NCBI GenBank assembly: GCA_002337545.1
Contig: DDGE01000009.1
Span: forward strand, 1-13,837
Direction of reading: 5' to 3'
Source of the DNA: Phycisphaerales bacterium UBA1910
Lineage (GTDB): Bacteria; Planctomycetota; Phycisphaerae; Phycisphaerales; UBA1924
DNA length: 13,837 nt
Position numbers and translations under genes: made by a program
Shown: positions 7,673 to 13,837 of the stretch, piece by piece
Numbering within the stretch: position 1 is the first letter of the stretch
Layout: every line of letters starts with the position of its first letter
Notes under the pieces: model-generated
The model's database searches: none
What the model saw: the letters and a program-made list of their open reading frames with translations, nothing else
What the model was told of the DNA's origin: nothing

Positions 7673-10600
7673 CCCACTCCACCCTCGCCGAGCTCGCGAT
7701 CGGACCCATCCAGTTCCAGCGAGAGACTTACCTCCTCCTCATACCAATCCTCGCGATACTCACCATCTTCATCGCGAGAAAATCAATCTCCGGCCTCGGA
7801 AAGTCCTCCCGCGTTGTCGCACTCGTCGTCCGCCTGATCGCCATCACCCTCATCGTCGCCGCACTCGCAGAACCATCCATCCGCGATGTCTCAAAGGATG
7901 TCGGCGTCACCGTCATCGTCGACGCCTCCCGCTCAATACCCTCCGGCGCTCAGGAACAAATCGACGCCTACATCGCCCAAGCCCAGCAGGACTCGCGACA
8001 ATCAAACGACGAGCTCGGTGTCATCACCGTCGCAGAAAACGCCTACTCCCAGGCATCCGTATCACGCGCAACGACCCGCGTCGATCGACAGTTCATCGGC
8101 GCAACCGACGGCACAAACCTCATGTCGGGCGTCTCCCTCGCCATCGCGTCCGCCCCCGACAATGTCGCAAACCGCATCGTCCTCATCTCCGACGGCAACG
8201 AGACCGACGGCTCACTCCTCCGAGCCGCACAAGCCGCCAAAGCACAGGGCATCCCCATCGACATTCTCCCCGTCGAGTTCGCATACGCCGACGAGGTCAT
8301 CGTCGAAAATGTCCAGGTCCCCGCAAACTCACGCGTGGGTGACACCGTCACTCTCAAAGTCGTCCTCAACGCAACAACACCCGCCGCCGGACGCCTGCTG
8401 ATCTCTCAGGACGGCACCCTCATCGACATCAACCCCGCCGACGAGACAGAGCTCGGCAAAATCGTCGAACTCAATCCCGGACGAAATGTCCTCTCTGTCG
8501 CGCTCGATGTCACCCGCCCCGGCGCAATCACATACGAGGCCGTCTTCGAACCACTCACCGGACTCACAGCAGAAGGCAACTCCACAGGGACACAAGGCGA
8601 CTCCATCACCGAAAACAACAGGGGTTCCGCCATCACCTTCGTCGGTTCCGAGGGCACCGTCCTGATCGTCGCCGACGACTCCAACGAAGCCGTCGTCTTC
8701 GAGGATGTGCTCGCACGCGCCAAGGTCGCGACAAGACGCATTCCCTCTTCACAGTTCCCAACATCACTCCCCGAGCTCGCATCCTACGAAGGCATCGTAT
8801 TCCTCAATCAATCCGCCTACGCCTACTCCGAAGCCCAGCAGGAGCTCCTCCGCCAATACATCAAGGACACCGGCGGCGGGCTCGTCATGGTCGGAGGGCC
8901 CGAGTCCTTCGGCGCCGGCGGATGGATCGGCTCCCCCCTCGCAGACGCGCTCCCCATACGCCTCGACCCACCACAAAAACGACAGATGCCACGCGGCGCA
9001 CTCGCGCTCATCGTCCACTCAGTCGAGATCCCCCAAGGTGTCTTCTACGGCAAGGAAATCTCAAACGCCGCAGTCGACGCCCTCTCACGCCTCGACCTCG
9101 TCGGCATCATCGAATACCAAGGGCTCGGCGGCACAGACTGGGTCTACCCCATGAGCCCCGTCGGCGACCGCGTCGCCGTCAAACAGGCAATCCAGAACCT
9201 CACCTTCGGCGACATGCCATCCTTCGACCCCTCCCTCCAACTCGCACTCTCAGGGCTCAGCAACGCTGCCGCCGGCCAGAAGCACTGCATCGTCATCTCA
9301 GATGGCGACCCCTCCATGTCCCGCTCACTCCTACGCGACTTCAAGAGTGCCGGAATCACCATCTCCGCCGTCGGCGTCAACCCACACTCACCATCAGACA
9401 CGAACACCCTCCGCACCATGGCCAATGTCACGGGTGGGACCTACTACGCCGTCGCAAACAACGCCCTCGCCACACTCCCCCAGATCTTCATCAAAGAAGC
9501 ACAGACCATCCGACGCGCCCTCATCTGGGAAGGCGAGCCCTTCTCACCAGCACGCACAGGCGTCCCCTCCGAAACAATGCGAGGAATCAACGCCGTCCCA
9601 CCAATCAACGGCTATGTCGTCGCCGCAGAACGCGAAGGCCTCTCACTCGTCACCCTCCGAGGCAAAGAAGAAGACCCCATCGCCGCACAATGGCAATACG
9701 GGCTCGGCCGCGTCGTCACATTCACCTCAGACGCCTCCACCCGCTGGGCAGGAAGCTGGGTCGCATGGCCCGGATTCTCACAGTTCTGGGAACAACATAT
9801 CCGCTGGACCATGCGCCCCTCCGGCGACGCAACACTCCGCGTCTCAACAGAAAACATCGGCGAAAAAACACGCGTCATCATCGAAGCATTCGACCCCGAA
9901 GGCGAACGACTCAACTTCGCAGACTTCCAGGCACGAACCTCCACACCCGACGGCGAGGGCGTCTCAGTTGAGGTCCAACAGGTCGGGCCGGGCCGCTACG
10001 AAGGCGAGTTCAACACCGCAGACGCAGGCGAATATGTCGTCAACCTCCTATACCGCGCACCGGGCTCAGACGGCAATGTCATCAACGGCAGCGCCCAAGC
10101 AGCCGTCACACGACCGTTCGCCGACGAGTTCAAAGCACTCGAAACAAACCTTCCCCTCCTCAAACAGGTCGCCTCCATCACCGGCGGCCGCGAACTCCCC
10201 TCAGACCCATCACTCGCCGACATCTGGGGACGCGACGGGCTCGAGATGCCAGTTACCCTCACCCCCGCATGGCTTCTCTTCGCCATCATCGGCATCGGCA
10301 TCTTCCTCCTCGATGTCGCCGTACGACGCGTGAGAATAGACCCCGCCATGATCGCCGCATTCGTCCGACGCGGCGCCACCAAGGAATCCCGCAAGTCCGA
10401 GGCCTCAACCGAAGCCATGCGCATGGCACGCACCCGCGCCCAATCCCGAACCGGCGACGACCGCAAGCAGCAGTCCTCCCGTAAGTTCGAGGCAAACCCC
10501 GAGCGCGCCAAATCCGCCGAACCCATCGCACTCACCGGCGAAGAAGAGCAGGACAAGCCAACCATCGGCAAACCCAAACGAACCGTCGAGAAGCCCAAGG

Positions 10601-10683
10601 AAGAGCCAACCGACTCACTCTCAGCGCTGCGAGCCGCAAAGAAGCGCGCCCGCGACGACATGAACAACAACGAAAACGACTGA
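7669..10683 (+). CDS. Large membrane protein: VWA domain, amidotransferase-like domain, second degenerate VWA-like domain
   Basis: A 1004-residue protein anchored by two N-terminal helices (about 21-36 and 48-67) and one near the C-terminus (about 867-882), leaving most of it outside and a charged cytoplasmic tail of about 120 residues. Order of parts: VWA domain (80-205) with a full metal site (D85-x-S87-x-S89, T149, D175); a beta region; a class I amidotransferase-like fold (328-440, VLIVADDS to VMVGGPESFGAGGW) without a nucleophilic Cys; a second VWA-like domain (443-610) where the first Asp is His450 and the DxSxS pattern is lost, though ISDGD (543-547) remains; then beta-sandwich segments. 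This is the large VWA membrane protein type found beside MoxR/DUF58 genes. The start at 7669 is chosen because it overlaps the lipoprotein stop as ATGA; the frame is open upstream to 7543 only by overlap. moxR follows after 39 bp. Confidence 0.88.
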   Translation: MTHSTLAELAIGPIQFQRETYLLLIPILAILTIFIARKSISGLGKSSRVVALVVRLIAITLIVAALAEPSIRDVSKDVGVTVIVDASRSIPSGAQEQIDAYIAQAQQDSRQSNDELGVITVAENAYSQASVSRATTRVDRQFIGATDGTNLMSGVSLAIASAPDNVANRIVLISDGNETDGSLLRAAQAAKAQGIPIDILPVEFAYADEVIVENVQVPANSRVGDTVTLKVVLNATTPAAGRLLISQDGTLIDINPADETELGKIVELNPGRNVLSVALDVTRPGAITYEAVFEPLTGLTAEGNSTGTQGDSITENNRGSAITFVGSEGTVLIVADDSNEAVVFEDVLARAKVATRRIPSSQFPTSLPELASYEGIVFLNQSAYAYSEAQQELLRQYIKDTGGGLVMVGGPESFGAGGWIGSPLADALPIRLDPPQKRQMPRGALALIVHSVEIPQGVFYGKEISNAAVDALSRLDLVGIIEYQGLGGTDWVYPMSPVGDRVAVKQAIQNLTFGDMPSFDPSLQLALSGLSNAAAGQKHCIVISDGDPSMSRSLLRDFKSAGITISAVGVNPHSPSDTNTLRTMANVTGGTYYAVANNALATLPQIFIKEAQTIRRALIWEGEPFSPARTGVPSETMRGINAVPPINGYVVAAEREGLSLVTLRGKEEDPIAAQWQYGLGRVVTFTSDASTRWAGSWVAWPGFSQFWEQHIRWTMRPSGDATLRVSTENIGEKTRVIIEAFDPEGERLNFADFQARTSTPDGEGVSVEVQQVGPGRYEGEFNTADAGEYVVNLLYRAPGSDGNVINGSAQAAVTRPFADEFKALETNLPLLKQVASITGGRELPSDPSLADIWGRDGLEMPVTLTPAWLLFAIIGIGIFLLDVAVRRVRIDPAMIAAFVRRGATKESRKSEASTEAMRMARTRAQSRTGDDRKQQSSRKFEANPERAKSAEPIALTGEEEQDKPTIGKPKRTVEKPKEEPTDSLSALRAAKKRARDDMNNNEND

Positions 10684-10711
10684 CACAACGCGCACGCGTT
10701 CCATTTTCGAT

Positions 10712-10716
10712 AGGAG
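10712..10716 (+). promoter_or_regulatory. Ribosome binding site AGGAG of moxR
   Basis: AGGAG lies 6 nt before the moxR ATG at 10723. It is one of the few good Shine-Dalgarno sites in the window, fitting a gene that is not translationally overlapped with its upstream neighbour. Confidence 0.75.
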
Positions 10717-10722
10717 CCCACC

Positions 10723-11778
10723 ATGGCCGCCAACCAGGACCACTTCGAGACACCCGACGAAGTCAAAGCACAATGCGATGCATTCCGCAAAACCTTCTCC
10801 GAGCTGCGAACAGAAATCGGAAAGGTCATGGTCGGCCAACAACCCGTCGTCGACGCCGTCCTCGTGGCACTCTTCGCCGGCGGCAATGTCCTCCTCGAAG
10901 GTGTCCCCGGCCTGGGCAAAACCCTCCTCGTCCGCACACTCGCAACAACCCTCCACCTCCCCTTCAACCGCATCCAGTTCACCCCCGACCTGATGCCCGC
11001 CGATGTCATCGGCACCAACATCGTCTCCGAAGACAACGAGACCGGCAAACGCTCCTTCGAGTTCCAGAAGGGCCCCATCTTTGCACAGGTCCTCCTCGCC
11101 GACGAAATCAACCGCGCCACACCCAAGACCCAATCCGCGCTCCTCGAAGCCATGCAGGAACACTCCGTCACCGTCGCAGGAGAAACCTACACCCTCGACG
11201 AGCCCTTCCTCGTCCTCGCCACCCAGAACCCCATCGAACAGGAAGGCACCTACCCCCTCCCCGAAGCCCAGCTCGACCGCTTCCTCCTCAAGATCGATGT
11301 CGGCTACGCCGGACTCGAAGACCTCATGGAGATCATCGACCGCACCACCGGCGCCGAGAACCCCGTCGCCAGCGCCATCGTCGACGGCCAGCGCATCTCC
11401 GAGATGCAGGAACTCGTCCGCTCCGTCGTTGTCGCCCCCCATGTCAAGCAGTACGCCGCCCGTCTCGTCCTCGCCACCCACCCCGAAACCGACACCGCCG
11501 CCGGCGGCCCCAACGGCCCAACCAACCGCTATGTCCGCTGCGGCGTCTCGCCCCGCGGTGCCCAGGCACTCATCCTCGCTGGCAAAGTCCGCGCCCTCGT
11601 CGACGGCCGCTTCCATGTCTCCTACGAAGACATCAAAGATGTCGCCCTCTCCTGCCTCCGCCACCGCGTCCTACTGAACTTCGAAGCCGAGGCAGATCGA
11701 GTCAACGCCGACGACCTCGTCGCCGAAATCCTCAAACTCACCCCCACCCAACCAACCGCAATGGTGGGGGCGGGATAA
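10723..11778 (+). CDS. MoxR-family AAA+ ATPase
   Basis: A 351-residue cytoplasmic ATPase. MoxR proteins act as chaperone-like ATPases that work with VWA-domain partners, often in maturation of complexes or envelope stress. All AAA+ signatures are visible: Walker A GVPGLGKT (60-67), Walker B LLADEINRA (124-132), sensor 1 in ATQNP (N169), an arginine finger in EAQLDRF (R186) and sensor 2 in GVSPRGA (R278). The segment IEQEGTYPLPEAQLDRF (171-187) is the hallmark of the MoxR branch. The length is typical. It follows the VWA gene by 39 bp and would normally be followed directly by DUF58; here a GxxExxY gene intervenes. The last residues before the TAA (11776-11778) lie in a GGATAAC that is repeated just before DUF58. 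Confidence 0.96.
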   Translation: MAANQDHFETPDEVKAQCDAFRKTFSELRTEIGKVMVGQQPVVDAVLVALFAGGNVLLEGVPGLGKTLLVRTLATTLHLPFNRIQFTPDLMPADVIGTNIVSEDNETGKRSFEFQKGPIFAQVLLADEINRATPKTQSALLEAMQEHSVTVAGETYTLDEPFLVLATQNPIEQEGTYPLPEAQLDRFLLKIDVGYAGLEDLMEIIDRTTGAENPVASAIVDGQRISEMQELVRSVVVAPHVKQYAARLVLATHPETDTAAGGPNGPTNRYVRCGVSPRGAQALILAGKVRALVDGRFHVSYEDIKDVALSCLRHRVLLNFEAEADRVNADDLVAEILKLTPTQPTAMVGAG

Positions 11779-11789
11779 CGACAGATGAG

Positions 11790-11813
11790 TTGAACGCGAA
11801 GCCCGCGAAGAGC
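11790..11813 (+). repeat. Left inverted arm of the GxxExxY insert
   Basis: It begins TTGAACGCGAAG and pairs with 12267-12290 (20 of 24). The adjoining CGAAG-containing 9-bp units continue to about 11822 and merge into the ribosome site of the GxxExxY gene. TGAGTTGAAC overlaps its start (11786-11795) and recurs at 11827-11836. Confidence 0.7.
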
Positions 11814-11819
11814 ACGAAG

Positions 11820-11825
11820 AAAGGA
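11820..11825 (+). promoter_or_regulatory. Ribosome binding site AAAGGA for the TTG start at 11831
   Basis: AAAGGA sits 5 nt before TTG 11831, and this decides the start of the GxxExxY gene, which has no nearby ATG in frame before its conserved N-terminal helix. Confidence 0.6.
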
Positions 11826-11830
11826 CTGAG

Positions 11831-12310
11831 TTGAACACCGGATTCCGTAAACGCGATCTCCCAGACCACATCGAGCAACTCGCTCACGATGTGATCGGTG
11901 CCGCGATCGAGGTCCACCGAGAACTCGGACCGGGCCTGCTCGAATCCGTCTACGAGCAAGCACTGCTGCACGAACTCAACCTCCGAAACATCCACGCCCA
12001 ATCCCAAGTCGAGATCGCCGTCATCTACAAAGACGCCGTCATCGAAGGCCAACGCATCGATCTGCTCATCGAGAACACCATCGTCGTCGAACTCAAGTCC
12101 ATCGCTCAACTGACAGACATCCACAAAGCCCAACTGCTCTTCTACCTCCGCGCCGGTCGATTCCCACTGGGGCTCCTCATCAACTTCAACACCAAGCTCC
12201 TCCGCGACGCCACACACCGCGTCCTCAACGAAAGAGCCATCCCCGCATCGAAAGAACCCGCTTCGAGTCCTTCGCGATCTTCGCGTTCAATCCCGGATAA
12301 CAAATGCTGA
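11831..12310 (+). CDS. GxxExxY protein (PD-(D/E)xK nuclease-like, PDDEXK_3)
   Basis: A 159-residue protein with the family signature GLLESVY (G35, E38, Y41) after IEVHRELGPG, and a PD-(D/E)xK-like core: D77 in RIDLLIE, E87 and K89 in VELKS, and QLLFYL (101-106). Related folds are nucleases, but activity of this family is not established. It starts at TTG 11831 behind AAAGGA. The conserved domain ends near residue 133; the tail 134-159 is Ser/Pro-rich, with 146-153 encoded by the right inverted arm and 154-159 by sequence next to DUF58. Its stop (12308-12310) lies inside the DUF58 gene, a 7-nt overlap that could keep translation coupled. It interrupts the usual moxR-DUF58 neighbourhood. Family call is firm; it is probably unrelated to the MoxR function. 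Confidence 0.88.
   Translation: MNTGFRKRDLPDHIEQLAHDVIGAAIEVHRELGPGLLESVYEQALLHELNLRNIHAQSQVEIAVIYKDAVIEGQRIDLLIENTIVVELKSIAQLTDIHKAQLLFYLRAGRFPLGLLINFNTKLLRDATHRVLNERAIPASKEPASSPSRSSRSIPDNKC
12267..12290 (-). repeat. Right inverted arm of the GxxExxY insert
   Basis: Read on the minus strand it begins TTGAACGCGAAG and matches the left arm at 20 of 24 positions. It lies within the 3' end of the GxxExxY frame and ends 4 nt before the second GGATAAC copy. Confidence 0.7.
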
Positions 12311-13251
12311 GATCCGAAAACCCAACCCGCCCAGCCACCATCGACGAGCTCCTCTCCTCCGACCTCATCGCCAAGGTCTCCCAGCTCGATATCACCTCGC
12401 GCAAGATCTTCGCCGGCAAGCTCAAGGGTGAACGCCGCTCCAAAAAGCGCGGCGAGTCCGTCGAGTTCGCCGACCACCGCTCCTACGCCATCGGCGACGA
12501 CCTCCGACACATCGACTGGAACATCTACGGCCGCCTCGACCGCTTCTTCATGAAGCTCTTCATGGAAGAGGAAGACCTCTCCCTCCACATCGTCATCGAC
12601 GCCAGCGCCAGCTCCGACTGCGGCGAACCCAACAAGTTCTACTACATGCAGCAGGTCGCCATGGCCCTCGGGTACATCGGGCTCATCAACCTCAACCGCG
12701 TGGCAGTAACAGCAGTGGGGCTCCGTGACGAACTCGTCATCCCCGGCGGCGAAAAATCAATCGCAGGCAACATCCGTGACCTAAGAGGCCGCCGCCGAAC
12801 TCACGACCTCGCCCGCTTCCTCTGCTCCATGTCCCCCGAGGGCGGCACCGACTTCGCCCAGGCCTGCAAACGCATCGCCATGACCCGCCGAGGCAAGGGC
12901 GTCATGATCGTCCTCTCCGACTTCTTCATGAAGGAAGGCTACGAAACCGGCCTGCGACTCCTCGTCGGCCGAGGGTACGATGTCTTCGCCATCCAGACGC
13001 TGTCACCACAAGAGGTCAACCCCGACATCGCCGGCGACCTCCAACTCCGCGACATCGAAGACAACGACATGGCCGAGGTCACCATCTCCGCGCCCCTGCT
13101 CAAGAAGTACAAAGAGAACCTGTCAGCGTACTGCGAAGACCTGAGAAACTTCTGCGCCCGCCGCGAGATCACCGCCCTCACCATCCAAACCGACACCCCC
13201 ATCGACACCCTCCTCCTCGACTACATGCGAAAGCGGGGGCTTCTCCGATGA
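12304..13251 (+). CDS. DUF58 domain-containing protein
   Basis: A 315-residue soluble protein with the DUF58 signature EFADHRSYAIGDDLRHIDW (54-72), in which R59, Y61, GDD (64-66), R68 and IDW (70-72) are the conserved positions. It is followed by a VWA-like core with a metal-site motif D99-x-S101-x-S103 (VIDASASS), a later GGTDF and MIVLSDFF. DUF58 proteins are regular partners of MoxR ATPases. It is complete, lacks membrane helices as many short DUF58 proteins do, and opens at ATG 12304, which overlaps the end of the GxxExxY frame. Its TGA (13249-13251) overlaps a following ATG as ATGATG, the start of the repeat-rich open frame. No Shine-Dalgarno site is seen, so it probably depends on coupling to the upstream gene. 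Confidence 0.95.
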   Translation: MLRSENPTRPATIDELLSSDLIAKVSQLDITSRKIFAGKLKGERRSKKRGESVEFADHRSYAIGDDLRHIDWNIYGRLDRFFMKLFMEEEDLSLHIVIDASASSDCGEPNKFYYMQQVAMALGYIGLINLNRVAVTAVGLRDELVIPGGEKSIAGNIRDLRGRRRTHDLARFLCSMSPEGGTDFAQACKRIAMTRRGKGVMIVLSDFFMKEGYETGLRLLVGRGYDVFAIQTLSPQEVNPDIAGDLQLRDIEDNDMAEVTISAPLLKKYKENLSAYCEDLRNFCARREITALTIQTDTPIDTLLLDYMRKRGLLR

Positions 13252-13814
13252 TGCACACGCCCGCATCATCTCAGCGCTCCTTCCCCGCCCCAGCGGGGGA
13301 AGTGGCACGGCCGCAGGTCGTGACGGAGGGGGCCTCTTGTCCCTCCCCGCGCCCCGCGGGGAGGTGGTCCGCCAAAGGCGGATCGGAGGGGTCTTCACCT
13401 CTCCTCCCCTGGGCCTCCAAGGGAGGTACCGAGCAACGCGAGGCGGAGGGGGTCTCCTCTTCGTGCATTCCCCGCCCAACGATCAGATGGTCCGCCTCCG
13501 GCGGAACGGATGGGGTCTCCATCTCCCCCTCCGGGTGCCACGGGTTGACCCGAAGGGCAACCCGTGCGCCGAGTAGTCCATCGGCACCCAATCTCTCCAA
13601 CGCTCAAGATACACCAAATCCCGGGTGCCACCACTCGACGCGAAGCGGCGCAGTGGTGCTCTTGAAAACATTCAAAGACACTACTGCGCGTCTACGACGC
13701 GAGTGGTGCCACCCAGTCAAAACGACGACCCTCCCCTCCCTAAGAGGGGTTGCAGGGGAAACCTCCCCTGCACAAGAGTTCAACTCGACCCTGATACGAA
13801 AGTGGGGCCGCTGA
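13248..13814 (+). CDS. Repeat-encoded open frame of uncertain reality bridging DUF58 and the next gene
   Basis: A 188-codon frame starts at an ATG overlapping the DUF58 stop and ends with a TGA one base before the next start (ATG 13816). Its first half translates the 60-bp palindromic units into a roughly 20-residue repeat (RPAGRWSAKGGSEGSS, then IRWSASGGTDGVSIS), and its second half the other hairpins. Composition is Ser/Pro/Gly/Arg-rich without hydrophobic cores or a recognisable domain. GC-rich repeats often lack stops, so openness alone is weak evidence of coding. The exact fit between two operon genes is the only argument in favour: translation through it would keep the downstream gene coupled. 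Most annotators would leave this region empty; a product with a function is unlikely. Confidence 0.2.
   Translation: MMHTPASSQRSFPAPAGEVARPQVVTEGASCPSPRPAGRWSAKGGSEGSSPLLPWASKGGTEQREAEGVSSSCIPRPTIRWSASGGTDGVSISPSGCHGLTRRATRAPSSPSAPNLSNAQDTPNPGCHHSTRSGAVVLLKTFKDTTARLRREWCHPVKTTTLPSLRGVAGETSPAQEFNSTLIRKWGR
13280..13527 (+). repeat. Tandem array of four 60-bp GC-rich palindromic units
   Basis: The phrase CGGAGGGG or a close variant recurs at 13324, 13384, 13444 and 13507, giving periods of 60, 60 and 63 bp. Each unit has a C-rich/G-rich stem, then GTGGTCCGCC-like sequence, then GGAGGGG-TCT. The second unit is cleanest: CCTCCCCGCG pairs perfectly with CGCGGGGAGG at 13342-13364 (loop CCC), and TCCGCC pairs with GGCGGA at 13368-13382. 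The fourth unit repeats TCCGCC/GGCGGA at 13491-13505. Units have diverged, so this is an old array of a dispersed intergenic type rather than a recent duplication. Confidence 0.8.
13539..13566 (+). repeat. Hairpin with 9-bp stem and inner CCC-GAA-GGG
   Basis: CACGGGTTG (13539-13547) pairs perfectly with CAACCCGTG (13558-13566), and the inner bases form CCC-GAA-GGG after a single bulged A. It directly follows the 60-bp array and looks like a separate repeat family. Confidence 0.75.
13623..13714 (+). repeat. Long inverted repeat made of two nested hairpins
   Basis: GGGTGCCACCACTCG (13623-13637) is matched by the reverse complement of 13700-13714 at 14 of 15 positions. Within it lie two smaller hairpins: CACCACT/AGTGGTG at 13629-13658, whose centre contains GCGAAGC, and CACTACT/AGTGGTG at 13679-13708, with an inner CGCGTC/GACGCG. 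The two hairpins read as diverged, oppositely oriented copies of one element around a short AT-richer centre. Confidence 0.75.
13751..13772 (+). repeat. Perfect 9-bp hairpin just before the last gene
   Basis: TGCAGGGGA (13751-13759) pairs with TCCCCTGCA (13764-13772) around AACC. No T run follows on the plus strand, so a classical terminator is not supported; a smaller CCCCTC/GAGGGG stem lies directly upstream (about 13733-13749). Confidence 0.6.
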
Positions 13815-13815
13815 C

Positions 13816-13837
13816 ATGACCTTCGCCGCCCCCCTCC
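13816..13837 (+). CDS. Start of a probable BatA-type membrane protein, cut by the window edge
   Basis: ATG 13816 opens a frame reading MTFAAPL to the window edge, one base after the TGA of the repeat-encoded frame. MTFAAPL resembles the opening of the double-transmembrane N-terminal domain found in BatA-type (aerotolerance regulator) proteins, which commonly follow DUF58 genes in MoxR operons. The position in the operon supports the guess; seven residues cannot prove it. Confidence 0.5.

Larger units (their letters stand above)
11773..12301 (+). mobile_element. Candidate insertion carrying a GxxExxY gene, with inverted arms and 7-bp flanking direct repeats
   Basis: GGATAAC occurs at 11773-11779 (containing the moxR stop) and again at 12295-12301, just before the DUF58 start. 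Between them lies an inverted pair: 11790-11813 and 12267-12290 match at 20 of 24 positions when one is reverse-complemented, including 12 consecutive bases TTGAACGCGAAG. The left arm is itself a 9-bp tandem series (CGCGAAGCC, CGCGAAGAG, CACGAAGAA) and the right arm has two such units in the other orientation. Removing one copy of the flanking repeat plus the insert would leave TAA-CAA-ATG between moxR and DUF58, a normal operon spacing. There is no transposase, so movement, if any, would depend on something else. The direct repeat is short and could be chance. Confidence 0.5.

Noticed and set aside
10687..10707. Terminator or attenuator between the VWA gene and moxR
   Set aside because: AACGC/GCGTT is only a 5-6 bp stem and is followed by CCATTTT rather than an immediate T run; too weak.
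10773..11834. A 353-codon Arg/Pro/His-rich frame overlapping moxR
   Set aside because: It is a +2 shadow of moxR with no fold-like features; only its last codons, which read through the CGAAG repeats, are of interest and are treated as repeat DNA.
13280..13527. CRISPR array
   Set aside because: The units are contiguous 60-bp palindromes that have diverged along their length, with no constant repeat alternating with unique spacers and no cas genes.

Overview
The window looks like a piece of a high-GC Planctomycetota chromosome, most likely class Phycisphaerae. The pointers are a secreted protein with a PEP-CTERM-like tail (PAPG, a hydrophobic run, then RRRR), an operon of MoxR ATPase, DUF58 and large von Willebrand A (VWA) membrane proteins, sparse Shine-Dalgarno sites, and GC-rich palindromic repeats between genes. 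This placement is inference from gene content; no marker gene is present.

Layout. At the left edge there may be the first codons of a leftward gene (1-48, weak). A secreted, sortase-like anchored protein follows (197-838) with a clear intrinsic terminator (862-886), then an Nramp-related transporter (1015-2319) whose canonical metal-binding residues are replaced. On the minus strand lies a fatty-acid synthesis block, accB (4722-4264) then accC (4181-2838), followed by a VOC/glyoxalase-like gene whose 5' end appears frameshifted. Nramp and VOC converge with an 11-bp gap.

From 4888 to the right edge every gene is on the plus strand: an FbpB-like ABC permease without visible partners, an NHL-repeat lipoprotein, a 1004-residue VWA/amidotransferase-like membrane protein (ATGA overlap with the lipoprotein), a MoxR AAA+ ATPase, a GxxExxY/PD-(D/E)xK protein, a DUF58 protein, a repeat-rich stretch of about 560 bp, and the first seven codons of what looks like a BatA-type protein. 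The MoxR-DUF58-VWA set is a known type of module in which a MoxR ATPase acts with VWA proteins, probably in assembly or envelope stress functions. Here the lipoprotein and large VWA protein would form its membrane and periplasmic part.

The most interesting structure is that this operon seems to have been invaded twice without losing tight spacing. The GxxExxY gene sits between moxR and DUF58, bordered by inverted arms (TTGAACGCGAAG) and by a 7-bp direct repeat (GGATAAC). Removing it would leave the moxR stop only 3 nt before the DUF58 start. Further on, a four-unit, 60-bp palindromic repeat array and several other hairpins separate DUF58 from the next gene, yet the whole stretch stays open in one frame from the DUF58 stop (ATGA) to one base before the next start.
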